Of a stretch of 64,000 nucleotides of DNA, positions 23,225 to 34,840 are shown piece by piece. Position numbers and translations under genes: made by a program. The stretch comes from Annulohypoxylon bovei var. microspora (Eukaryota; Ascomycota; Sordariomycetes; Xylariales; Hypoxylaceae), in NCBI GenBank assembly GCA_022836615.1, contig MU405301.1, positions 1 through 64,000 of the forward strand, in the 5' to 3' direction. The notes beneath the pieces were generated by a model that worked only from the letters and a program-made list of their open reading frames with translations, was not told where the DNA came from and made no database searches. Position 1 is the stretch's first letter. Every line of letters starts with the position of its first letter.

Positions 23225-23429
23225 CAGAATGGCGTCAGGAAAAGTGCAGACAGTGGGTGTATACAGTCCAGAACACTGTATGTTATATATCCTTTGCACT
23301 ACCTCTTGAGGTAACTTACACGAAATATGGCTGGCAATAGATGGTAATTAGATAATCAGGGGATACCTTTTGAGAACGTGCGAGACACTGTATACGCGCA
23401 CTGTCTGCACTTTTCCTGACGCCATTCTG
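23225..23429. mobile_element. MITE-like foldback element, 205 bp, 43-bp terminal inverted repeats, 5-bp target duplication
   Basis: The left arm (23225-23267) and the reverse complement of the right arm (23387-23429) match at 41 of 43 positions; both ends begin CAGAATGGCGTCAGGAAAAG. Each end is immediately flanked by CCGAC (23220-23224 and 23430-23434), which looks like a target-site duplication. The 119-bp interior has no ORF. This is the structure of a non-autonomous DNA transposon. The superfamily is not assignable from these ends alone. Confidence 0.75.
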
Positions 23430-23434
23430 CCGAC

Positions 23435-26400
23435 GTAAGTTGCACACGACAAGTATTTCGCTTCTTATGTCCTCTTTGTTATGCGATGGTTCTAATATCC
23501 CGCTGCACATTGCCTTTTTGTCGGGGAGAATTCGACGCAGCTGTCATCATCGCCGTCTTGGCTATCTACATATACGTCAACCTGTCATGTCGTACCCACC
23601 AGGTACATATGTAAACAAACGAAGGTCTACGTAAGCCGTCATATTGAAATTGTTTCGGGAAACGAGAAGTGGTTGGAGATACTAATGTTTGTCGACTCTG
23701 GATTATCTTCCTTTCTGCCACACCCAACCTACAAATCAGTTGGTCAACTTACGCTTTGGTGTCCAACTCCATTAGAGCCAAGCCTCCGCGAGTATCGAGG
23801 TAGTATTTCTACCTAAGCAGCATCTAGGCCTTGATGCTAGCATCCGTATCAGATGTTAGCGCCAATCGGACCGGCCTTCAGCTGCTACGCCTCGGTAAGT
23901 GACTTCGTTGATGTCGGGAACTGTAATATAGCAAACTCGTCATCAACAAAGCCACATTAGCAATTCGTCGAGACTTTGGGGTATGACAATGCCATGCATT
24001 CATGCGACTGTGCTCAATGGCGCTCGGCTGCTGCAGCAGCATCTCCGGACTGGGTGCTCTCGATTCTTCAGCCTCACTAGATGTCGTCGCCTCGGGTGCT
24101 ATTACCAAAACGAGTCGTAATTTCTCATGTAGGTAGGTTTGATGCATTACGAGAATCGTACTGCCTACGTAGGTAGGTATTCGCCAAACTCCGTACGTCT
24201 CTGTCCTGCAAAGAGATGATTTTTTTTCTTCAAAATATTGAAATCTATTATCCCCTGCCAGAAAAATCCGATAGTGACCTGTCAACCTGCGAACGACCGA
24301 ATCGCAGCGCGCTAGGTCGCTCCCGTCCTTGGTTACAAAATCGGACGAAGTTACGGGACCACTTCCGCGCTGAAGTCAGAATTTCGCTGAAGTGGTTGCA
24401 TGAAACCTTCCCTATCAGGTAATTGGTGTGCGAGCAGTTCGCCTACTTCAGACCTTTTTTGCACACCCCCGATCGCTTAAGGGCTGAAACAAGTCTAAAT
24501 AGTGCGATCAACGTTGATCTCTTCGATTAATTATAAAATATACCCGTGGGGGTTCGCCAACCGAGGACTCGATTTGATGAGATAAGCGCCTACATACATA
24601 GGTACGGATGCTCGCTGACATACATATACACATATTACATCGTCATCGATGATTCAGACGGGAAGGGGATGCATGTCATCAGACTTCTACAAGTACTGTA
24701 CAATTCCGACTGCGTATTAGAAAGCAAGGCTACGTCGATATTACTCGTTACCCAAAAGCGCGGAGCGGCTATCCCGTCACCCATGCAGCCGACTTGCGAT
24801 GCTGCTACCTGACCGCATTAACACCCTGTTCTAGGAGAGTGATTGGAAAAACTGCAGACAATAATTGCATGATTAGGTACCAGCCACATCGCTGTCGTAG
24901 TAGCGCAGAGCATCTATATTGGTTGAATCTTTCAGTAACACGTTCTCGTGCTGTACGAGCGGCATCACCCGTACTCGTGCCGTGGTAGTGTTCTGTGCAA
25001 GGCTGCGCGACAAGCCCACGCAATGGGTCCTCGAGAAATTTACCGTCTTGGGCTTGTCGAATATCTCACAGCAGACGAATCTCGGTTCAACGAATCTGGA
25101 TCCGCAGCCCTGGGATGCGCAACGTAGATGGCAGAGGCTTTATGAGATTTGACTACGGTTGTACACCTTCAGGAACAGGCTGAAAAAGAGGAGCTTCATT
25201 TCCATTTAATTTGTCACTTTTTTTTTACTTTCTTGGAATATGGAAAAAAGGAAAGGAACAGATCCGGAGCCCGACCAGCTTGTACGTACAAGCATTGGTC
25301 ATTTGCTAAATGCGTCACATCTGTGTAAGAGTCACCATGCTCATAGCCAGTCTTCATTGCAACTATTCGCAGCGCTGCACAAAATCAAGAAAATACGTCG
25401 TATCTAAGAACAATCATACTTCGGGTTTATTCTGATGTAGCAATATCAAGAGTTGTGACGACGACTTTCCGAGAGTATAGAGGTTATGTCTCTGGTTATG
25501 ATTTGGTAATATAGCACAAGCCGCATATGTGAGCCCTAAGGGTTATTTTAAGCGAGACAAAGGCTACATGAATCAGGAGGCAAGGGGAAAGAGAAGACTG
25601 CATATGCAAAAGCAATCGTCAGCCTTCCCGTCGCTCAGCTCACCAATGGGCAGTTAGCGGGCCCAGTCATCGTACAATATGAAGTACCCCATGGTTCTTA
25701 TTTTTCTTTCCGGACAATTTCCCACGCCAACGGCGCAGTGCTAAAACAAAAGACGGCAGGATAGCAACAAGGAAACGAAGCAAATCGTACGTATCACAAC
25801 TGGAACTGTCTATCCCCTCTGCCCCTGTGGCTCGATTGCTGTCAGCTAAGGCGTGGCGTACGTATGAGAGTATGTATGTCGTCTTTTTTCCCCTTCCACC
25901 TCCAAATTCCGATGCCTTTCTGTCAAATTATTGCTCGTTCCGTCTTCCCCTAGTTCCGCCGACCCGCTTTATGGAGCTGACAACCCGTCAAAAACAGAAA
26001 AATACCTAAGTACCCCCCGTTGTCTTTAGGCTACTGTGGGTAACATCAAGTGCATAATCTGAATTAGAAGACACACTACCTTTAATGTATTGAATGTATT
26101 GGATTATAATAATTAGAAGATGGGTCTGACAACCTTGTTGAAGCCAACTGCCAACTAACACTACATTGCATACATGCATACACGCATACTTCCATGTACA
26201 TACATAACGTAGCTGCGTAGTAGCAGTAGCGGCGGGCAAGGCTTACCTAATTCGCGTAAGGTCTCTTAGCTCTCTCCATAGTCGGGTTGAATTGTCGTAG
26301 TTGCGTTACACCGCAGAAGAAAGGGTCCTCACCTAAAATGTCAATGTATCCAAGCCTTAAAAAAAGTTAAATGCAAGATGCCATGTGCTCCTACTACAAC

Positions 26401-26640
26401 ATACCACTACCTATTACTACTATTGCTACCAGACAGTATATAATAATACATGAGTACATGCGCACAACTATTTAAGGAACATTGAACCACACACAAATTT
26501 CTAACAAAAGGCAAAAAAATTAATAATGCTAATAATACACTAATAACAAAAATCAAGTCGTTCTCAGACATTAGACATCAGACATCAACAAGATACATCA
26601 GATACATGATATCTCGCTTGGGGCTAATTTCAAATTCGAC
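23435..26640. other. Gene-poor island, middle part
   Basis: No gene is supported. The largest ORF (24285-23878, -) shows no motif. TAGGTA-type palindromic arrays occur at about 24125 and 24165-24180. An AT-rich segment at about 26390-26600 precedes the homopolymer and gap region. Confidence 0.45.
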
Positions 26641-26653
26641 TCATACCACGGAG

Positions 26654-26655
<2 letters not shown>

Positions 26656-26691
<36 letters not shown>

Positions 26692-26891
26692 ATTTTTATT
26701 TTTTGCCAAACCCGGCGCAAGAGCCGGCCCAATTTAAAACCCACCCCCCACACCCGCCCCGGGGGGTTCCACAGGGCCCNNNNNNNNNNAAAAAAAAATT
26801 TTTTATCATAATTTTAAAAAAAAAAAAAAAAATAAAAAATATAAAAATTTTTTTATCCCTTGGTGCTTTTTTAAATTTCTACAAAAAACAA

Positions 26892-26931
<40 letters not shown>

Positions 26932-26940
26932 TATTGTATT
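26656..26940. other. Assembly gap flanked by poly(A) runs and a corrupted duplicate
   Basis: A long poly(A) run (from about 26658) is followed by about 80 bp of error-laden GC-rich sequence, a short N run (about 26780-26789), A/T homopolymers, and a second poly(A) run (about 26897-26929). The segment at about 26700-26779 aligns with the clean sequence at about 26945-27025 with many systematic substitutions (for example cggcgcaagagccggcc against cggctcaagtgcctgcc). This indicates poor read ends at one homopolymer assembled as a false duplication. Nothing here should be read as a gene. Confidence 0.8.
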
Positions 26941-27185
26941 GTTTCCCAATCGCGGCTCAAGTGCCTGCCAAGTTTCAAGCACACCCCAGACTCGCGGCCG
27001 GGTCGATTCCCTAGTGCCAAAAGCAGGAAAGCATTCGAGAAAGATTCGAAAAAGAAGAGCCAGGTTGAAGCCCTGTTTAGCGCAAGGGGAATATTACCGG
27101 AGTGGATCAAATTATCCCAAACGATAAGAGGATCTCCCTTGAACAATCTAGTAGCCCCTGCTGAGCCAGACCAAATCCTACTCTA

Positions 27186-27476
27186 CCTACTATGTACACA
27201 TACACCTCTGCCGGGATGGTAAAACCGTAAATTGGAGCCTTTTACTCCACTGGTGGAGATGTACTCAGCTACTGATATTTATGTGTAAAGATACCTTTTT
27301 TAAGATAAAGTTATAATTTCCTTACTTACTGTTTACTGGTACTATACATAAGCTATTCATATCTTGTAACTTTACATACATTTTATGAGGTGCAATACAA
27401 GATGCCCACTGTAGTGGAGTAAATCGCCCCGTTTTACGGTTTTACCATCCCGGCAGAGGTGTACAGACATAGTAGG
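27186..27476. mobile_element. Second MITE-like foldback element, about 259-291 bp
   Basis: The left end at 27203 (CACCTCTGCCGGGATGGTAA...) is repeated in inverted orientation ending at 27461, identical over 29 bp. Weaker pairing continues inward through TTTACTCCACT in both arms. A TA dinucleotide abuts both ends (27201-27202 and 27462-27463), which would suit a Tc1/mariner-type insertion. However, the inverted similarity continues outward (CCTACTATGT at 27186-27195 against ACATAGTAGG at 27467-27476), so the true boundary may lie there. The interior has no ORF. Confidence 0.65.
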
Positions 27477-28238
27477 GAAAAAAAGAAGTAAAGAATTTGG
27501 GACGCGGCCCCCAGTCTGCATTGCTGTTCAAATTCTATCATTGTCGAGTTGCATCGTCAATGTCAATGTGTGTCAATGGTCAGCAAACCCAGACTCCACG
27601 CTATTGCGTCTCGACACCGCAGGTAACCAATACTTCGCCAGGTGTACGACCAGTCAAATTCGATTCATCGGCCGGAGGGATCACACCATATCCAGAGAAT
27701 ACTGAACACATCATGTAGATGGGCCCAAGAGACCTGCAACTCTACCTACCTGACATGCCTCCATTGAGTTGGTCTCTGTGTGTGCGCTGGCCGGTCCACT
27801 CGAGTACCTACCTAACCATGATGAGACTCGCCCTGTTTACTGTAAACCTCGGAGGCATCTCAAGAACATGCCGGTCTAAGCCTAAAGGGGTAATATCTTT
27901 AAGTGATGGAAAAGGGAAACATAGTAGCTGCTAGTACATACAAGTAGGAAACAGCCTTAATTACTACGAAGTATCATAGTACAAGATCATTGACAACGAG
28001 TAGCCGGGAGATCCAAGTTGTGTAAGTACATTGGTCTCATTCCCCTTTTTTTCTTTTTGCCCTTTCTTTTTATGATATTTTTATTTTTTATTTATCATTT
28101 TTCTCAAGTCTATGTCTCCTATCCCCTCTCAATACCTAAAATAGATAGAAACTCGAGTACTAGATTCTCTCTCGTTACTTTAGATCACCCTGTCAAAATA
28201 TCAAGTACTACAAGTACAGACCTCGGAATGTACTTGTA

Positions 28239-28260
28239 CCCATCCCATCCCATCCCATCC
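28239..28260 (+). repeat. (CCCAT)n microsatellite
   Basis: About four and a half copies of CCCAT in tandem, then an imperfect continuation (tcatacccatatcc). Confidence 0.8.
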
Positions 28261-28624
28261 TCATACCCATATCCTTCCCCCCTGTACAAAGCACGCGGCT
28301 TGGCAAAGCCGTCAGAGAGGCCCATGTCAACCATTTCCGTAAGTGAACACTAAGTACCGTGTACCATTTAACCCCTGTTCTCATTTTGGATGCGAGTTTG
28401 GGAACTGGTAAATGAACCACATTTTCGACCCTTCCCCTTGGAAAAGGAATTAAGAGAAAAAAATAATAATTAGGTACGGTACTTGGGCTGACACTCAGCA
28501 CAGGTCTAGTAGTACCCCCAGCTTTAGCAACTTGCTACGTATAAGATGAAATGACCCTTCCCACGTTCCCAAAATTTCTTAAGATGAAAATCCTCTATCC
28601 ATCCCGAGTTCTTTCTTTGTACCA

Positions 28625-28867
28625 TTAATAACCTCCTGCCTGTCCTTCTCTGACGCATTTCTCTTCCCACACTTTCTTTACCCAGTTACGAAGAGTCGCA
28701 TATTTAGGAGAAGCATAAAAGGAGTCCTTCAGACCTACGTATTCCCCATCCGAACACGACGCTGCGTACCTACATAATTCGGCGAACACCTGCGCCTGCA
28801 CCGTTACAACTTGTACAACTTGTTCCAGCGCTATTCGTTCCTTGTGCTGCTTCAGCGATCGATCCAC
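28625..28867 (-). CDS. Possible terminal exon of an unassigned protein (about 80 codons)
   Basis: An open frame without an internal ATG start encodes helix-rich sequence (DRSLKQHKERIALEQVVQVV, then KYATLRNWVKKVWEEKCV). Directly upstream lies an acceptor-like ccggtag, so it could be a 3' exon whose upstream exon I could not find. The family is not recognised. The composition is more protein-like than its surroundings, which is the only support. Confidence 0.22.
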   Translation of the reverse strand: MDRSLKQHKERIALEQVVQVVTVQAQVFAELCRYAASCSDGEYVGLKDSFYASPKYATLRNWVKKVWEEKCVREGQAGGY

Positions 28868-29700
28868 ACCCTACCGGTGCTGTAACGGTCCAGCCTTGAA
28901 GCATATCCAGCTCAACAACCTGCAGCGTACCTGACATACGCCCTGTTTCTAGTCTATACTAGAGCCCTATACCTTATACCGGAACAAAGACAATAGTACG
29001 ACGACATAAAATCCTATAATACCTCAGTCTCCCGAAACCTGCGTGACTTTGCTCCCCAACAAAGGAACGACACAAAGGACCAGGCTTCTAAGCAATCTTC
29101 TCTGCTTGTCTCAGCTTCACAAGCCATCGGATGCTTCAGCTTCCATCATAATATCCCGCCTGCAACATATCGAGCCGACAGACTTACACTGGCCCGTCTA
29201 TATTGGGAACTATACCAATATATAATCCTGCCGTCATCCCGTTGACGCTTCGGTGCTGACCTCAGATATTAATTGCTATCCAACCCATACGCAAGTCGTA
29301 CTGTACCTTTACCTGCTTTTCAGCCAACCCCAAGGTCTCCTGCTATTCGGCCAACATCCCAGCTCTTGCTGCATCGCCGCCTCAGTACCTACGCCAATCC
29401 CCTTTCCGAATCTAACTGGTATCTCTGCCGTTCGGCCTTCCCACGTCGTTGCGCAACGACGCCTAAAAATGTGAGTCAGACTGCAGCATCAAATTTCTCC
29501 CACAGCTTCCGTTAGTTTCTATTTTTTGCTGCCTTGGACTGCGCAAAATGGTCTATGCGACCTATCGCGAGCCACGGCGGCGATGATGGGCTTATACATG
29601 AATACTTACTCGTGGCTATATAATAAGCCGTTGTAATCGCATGAGCACTCGCTGACTTTCATTTTCTCCCAGCTTCCCACACAAGATTTCTGACTCCGTC

Positions 29701-29796
29701 ATGATTGCCGGTGAATTCACAATGGCCAACATGGGACGCGGTGCTTACGATACAACTGGGGTGCCCAAGCCTCCCCCGAGGCCCAAGCCTCGATAA
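29701..29796 (+). CDS. Possible 31-aa Pro-rich small ORF after a leader-like region
   Basis: ATG ATT GCC GGT ... ends in GVPKPPPRPKPR and TAA. It follows about 600 bp of pyrimidine-rich DNA that contains a gtgagt donor-like site near 29471 and an acceptor-like cacacaag just upstream of the ATG. This arrangement resembles a spliced leader plus short coding exon. There is no homology evidence. Confidence 0.18.
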   Translation: MIAGEFTMANMGRGAYDTTGVPKPPPRPKPR

Positions 29797-32205
29797 ATCC
29801 CTTTTCGGGGGATTTGCGACACGAAACCGCAATTACGCGGCTAACCACACTGGCTTTTAATCAACTTTGCCAGCAGCCGTTGTGACTTCAAATTTTACCG
29901 CTATTGTCTTTTACGACAGTGAGCACGAGCGATAATCCGAGCCTGCGATTTATGTTACGACCATTTTAATCATTCCTATTCGATTTGTACACCATCTTTT
30001 GCGCGCCTTGCGAATAAGCTATGGCCGACGCATTCCGATACATCCTTTTTAATATTTTGCATTCCTATCAAATACACCCTCGGCTCGCCGCCACTCTATT
30101 TCCCTCTCGATAAGGGAGAGGAGCATCAGCACGGTTTCACATGCGACATCTTTCAGTATTTCGACTGTCAGCGGCGTTACATTTAGACGGGGATTGGGTT
30201 TTTATGAAATTTTCGGACTTCTCGGGGTTTCTTGTCGGATGTCACGGTTTCTTTTTAAGCAATTTTGCATCATACAAGACTCATCGATCATGATCACAAG
30301 ATGGACGGCCTCGCAAGTATTTCGGAATAAGCGATTGTTCCTCGGTCGGACGCTGCACCTGGCTGGCTCGGACCGATGAAACTAGGGCTTTCGTCATGCA
30401 TCAGCAGATACCCAAAACTTCATCCCTTGTGTCTTGGAGACGCATTGTTACCCCGAAACCCCGCCGACAAAACGCTTCTCACTTGACTTTCTCGAATATT
30501 CACTTTAATATCTTTCGGAGTCAAACGGGTTAAGCAACATGGTTGAATGTTGAGGGTAATATCTAAAAAAGGATTTGGGATGGACTACAAAAGTTATGGG
30601 TTTTGAGATGGAAAAGAGCGGTTTTGCATATAGACTTTCTGGGTTATTTACATTTCCTTTGTTCTCTTCGTTCACCAGGCCTGGCAGTCTTCCGCAGGGA
30701 CTTGCCAGTGCCGTGGTGTCGAGATTGTACTCTGATCGGATTTTGGAACTTGTCTGTTCGGAGACTTGTACAGTGTATTGGGCGGCACCTAAGGGATGCT
30801 TTGGGCACATTACACATTTGTTCTGTTGAGGGTTGTTGAGCCATACTGGGCGCGCGCTGGGCTGGATCCAGGTTGATAGATACCCCCTGTTTAGACTGTA
30901 CAGTACACAGAGACACGATAGCTACACAGCGCCGGCATGAATCTTTGAAACGATGGATTTGATTCTTCTATACCTACTATCTATTTTGAGAAGTTTGCGA
31001 GAATTTGTGACTTGGAAACCCTTGATTACTGGACAAACGTAACCAACAATCTGAGTTGAGTCAAAATACGACACTAGAAGAAAAAGCTGCCTTGTAGGCA
31101 ATCGAACTCGGGATAGGTCATTATGACAGGTCTCTTGTAACTTCGATGTCTTCTCTACTTAATGCTTGGTGTTAGACTAAAGCCAATAGGTTCAGATCTG
31201 GCAGAACAAGATCATGCGAGACGGAGATCTCGTTAATCGGGATATTTTCTTTTCGCATTATTTTTATCGTATTCTTTTTTTATTTTTCATTCCCAGACAT
31301 TCGCAATATGTGCGTACCTGGGCGTAGGTCTCATCATCCACCCACTACCGGCCATCAACTATGCAAGATCGGTCCTACACCCGCATCCTCAGATTACTCG
31401 TCCCAGACTTGTCACTCGAATTCTCGTGAGCTCTGACTGTTGGGAATGTTGCTGTCTTTTCGGTTCCCTTGACCAGGACTCCAAACAAACACTATCTACC
31501 TACTATCTAATATGTATCAAACCTCTTCCCCAGGGACGGAATCGGTTAACTAACCAACAAGTGGAGGAAAACGTCACCCAGTTTGACAGGTTTCCCATCA
31601 ATCAGATCTCTAGATCACACACAAACCCCCTCCTTTCCCGAACCGTCGGGTCGCGTACAACCTTACCTTACCCCATATTAAGTGAGATTTTTTTCATTTT
31701 TGTTGCCTCATTTTCATTTCTAGTCTAGACATACGATGATCGGAACCAACAGACGCCTGTAGGTCTTCGAAACAAGGTTACTAGATTAATCATCGTCTCG
31801 AACGGGAATTTAGATCTGCCTTATGACCTCACTCGAGGTACCCCTTTTTCTCAATAGGGGTCTCGATCGATGAAAACAACTTTTTTTTTTCTATTTTAGA
31901 AACATTACCTATCACTGCATCCGCCTAAGCACAAGAAGCTGCGAGGCTAATGCAAGCTTAAAGAGAGGTTACGACCTGAAAGTGTTCCCAGTGACCGTTC
32001 CGTCGGGTCGTCCACTTAGCAAAGAGGAAATGACGAGGAAAAGTGGAATCGTTTCGGGAAGGACCGCCTTATTTACGCTACTTTCGTTACTTTCGCTACT
32101 TTCGCTACATAGTACATACAACGACTAGGGTCGGCATTATTTAATTTTTCTTCGTGATTTCATTTTCTACTTCTCAATTTCAAATTCAAATTTCTTCTGT
32201 TCGCT

Positions 32206-32242
32206 CAACAATCAACAATCAACAATCAACAATCAATCAATC
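32206..32242 (+). repeat. (CAACAAT)n minisatellite
   Basis: About four tandem copies of the 7-mer CAACAAT followed by CAATCAATC. About 110 bp upstream there is a short ctactttcg-type 9-mer repeat (about 32078-32108). Confidence 0.8.
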
Positions 32243-34471
32243 CTATGAGATTTCATTGATCACACCTGCGCCTCTGCCAACAGTTGACTTGCACTGACCG
32301 TGTTTCTATGTTAGACACTACGTACGCAATTGTCTAGAATTCTCGCCGAGGCTACAAAAGTACAAGGCTCAATTTGGAAACATACTTACCTACCCAGGTA
32401 CAGGTATTCGTATCTCTTCGGCATTCCACCGAGTCTCAACCTCACTGAAATACTTTATTTTCTTCTTATTTCTCGATACTCGATGTTAGGCGTGTTGATT
32501 GTTGCTTTTTTTACACATCGAAATAACATGTATGTACGGTACATTTGATGGATCCAGCCGAGTGGCTTGCATCTACATTACCGTAGGTACGGCTGTACCA
32601 ATGCAATCAATATATGTATGCACTTCTGTACAAGGAACTCTGCACCCTTCCCGCTCGAAGACACTCCCCTGCAGTAGTTTCAGGCGGAGAAATTTCCAAG
32701 AACCCTGAATTGATCAGGGTTGCTGCAGCCCATCGTCGATACCATGCGATTCTTGTCGTTTCAACATCGAGAAATGCATAACATGTCATATCCTACGACC
32801 GAAATGCCATTAAATTCTCCGTCTCGGGTGATCATCAGCATTACATAGCACACGAGCACACAGACACAAAATGTCGGCTGGCTTGTGTAATCTGAGTTTC
32901 TTATTTAGAAATACGCAGACTGGCAGATTCCAGAAATAGACTTACGCCACCGAATGGCCAGCTTACCACTTTCGGTTACCGTACCATCTTCCGCGTGGGG
33001 GACACCTAAGCAAGCTAAGGGATGCGGGAGGGATAGCCAGTTGGGTTGGCGACCTATCATCCAGACCGTCAGGCTACCTGTACCAACGGATCCTCGCCGA
33101 CGAGAGATGGTCGCCTGTACAACTTATTGGTTTCGCGAGTCGCCAATTTACTGCGCCATTGTAGCCTTCGGAAGGCCGAAGCAAAATGGAACATCCATAG
33201 CCTACCGCTCGTAAACTGCCTCTCCCTAGGATGCTAGGACAGCAAAATCAAGGTTATCACGAGCCTTCTTTCCGATTACCGTTAACATCTCATCGGGCTG
33301 AGTTACTCCGGGATATCTCGCAACAGCTAAATGATAGGGCTTATTGCTTATTACACTTCGCCCTCCCCCCTTTTCTTTTTTATGCTATATCCCGTCCAAT
33401 GAAGTACTTCTCGTTCACCGGGTAGCCTGATGGCCACCCATCAAACGCGCGACGCGTGCCGTTCCGACATGACCGCGCCACCAAGGCAAGGCAAGGCAAT
33501 ATACTACATACATACTTACATCAGGTAAAGAATTTCTCCACGTACGAACGAGCAGCCTGGATAATTTTATCATTACTACGATCCATAGGAAGGAGGGCGG
33601 GAGTAACGTCCCGACGCGGCCGTACATTGCCATTTTATGTGAGGGATTTCCTCTATCAGTCTCTAACAGTACGGTACCTTTGCTATTAGCCCCCAGTGTT
33701 ACCCGACTAGGCAGGCGCAAAGTCGTCGTGGGATGCAAATAAGAACAAGGGGGTTAAATTGGGAAGGAAAAAAAAACTCATTTCGTCAACGAGCCTAGTA
33801 AAAATTTTTCCAACGTTCCCGTCAGAGTCAGAGTCGCTCTCTAGGAAGGCGTAGCATACGATCCCACGTGTAACTGCGCGTAATAAGTGTCAGGATGCGA
33901 TGAGGATTGGAGATGGGTTGCGATGAAAGATGAAACCACGCATCTCGGCCCTCTTTCATCTCCATCTCCATTTTCATTCCCACTACCGCCGCTACGTACC
34001 CTTCTCCCGAATGTGCGCCGAAATCCCGACCGATTGGTTACGACGGTTTGTTCCATGCGCAAGCGACAAACGCAATGCGCATCTGTCTCCCTACGCCCAC
34101 GTTGCAACGTGGTCTCTCGCAGCTGTCCCTGCAGCTAACTAACATGTTTCTCCACGGGCGCTGAGCCGTCCCGTCGGATCTTTCTGGGGTTGATTGAGCG
34201 TGTCTTTTCTTTGTCTTTGTTTCTCCCTTGTTTCTTGATTTCTTTTCGCCGCGAAGTTACGCAGCTGAAGGAAGGATGAGGTCACGGACGAGACTCGTAA
34301 GATTCCGATTGCTTCCTATCTGTCGCATGGTGGGCCACGTGTCGCGCTGTGCGACTACACTTCTCACTTATACCGGGATCATCCTGCGGAGACCGTACTT
34401 TTTTCTCTCCCGTTGTTCGGGTTTTCTCACTTCTCGAAGTTTGCTGGTCATTCAGGTCTTACCGAAGGCTG

Positions 34472-34840
34472 TCAGATCCGACCTTTATCTACTATGTAGT
34501 AGAGGGTCTCGGTCCCGGTCGTTTCAGCTAGGGAGTATTTCGTGTATACAATGATATCACCGGAAGAAGGGGACTTGAAGGTCACTCGATGGCCGTGCGG
34601 CTCGAGCTGCCCTCTGTCCGCGTGCTCAGAGACAATCGTCGATCCGAGCTCGGTCTGGCCGCATGAACTCACCTGGACCGGGACTGGGTCGTAACCGCCT
34701 GTCTTGTTCACCTCCGCGCCTGTCTCGGGTTCCTGCGACGATAACCACATGGCAGCGTGGCCCTCCGGAGGCGTGTCTAACGGCCGCCTACCGCTCTCCC
34801 CCTGCCCCTGTTTTGACTCGACGGCGCGTTGCTTAACCAT
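34472..34840 (-). CDS. Hypothetical protein (122 aa), unassigned
   Basis: An ATG-initiated ORF beginning MVKQRAVESKQGQGES has a polar, Gly/Glu-rich N-terminal half and a more ordered C-terminal half (HRVTFKSPSSGDIIVYTKYS, then ETLYYIVDKGRI). The composition is credible and GC-rich at third positions compared with flanking DNA. No motif, intron or signal sequence was recognised. It sits alone in the gene-poor island. Confidence 0.33.
   Translation of the reverse strand: MVKQRAVESKQGQGESGRRPLDTPPEGHAAMWLSSQEPETGAEVNKTGGYDPVPVQVSSCGQTELGSTIVSEHADRGQLEPHGHRVTFKSPSSGDIIVYTKYSLAETTGTETLYYIVDKGRI

Noticed and set aside
26703..27014. 103-codon ORF containing unknown residues and Lys runs
   Set aside because: It crosses an N run and poly(A) and consists of assembly artefact.
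31080..31135. tRNA-like sequence on the minus strand (contains GAGTTCGATTG and a T run)
   Set aside because: Only a B-box-like heptamer is present; acceptor and anticodon stems do not pair.
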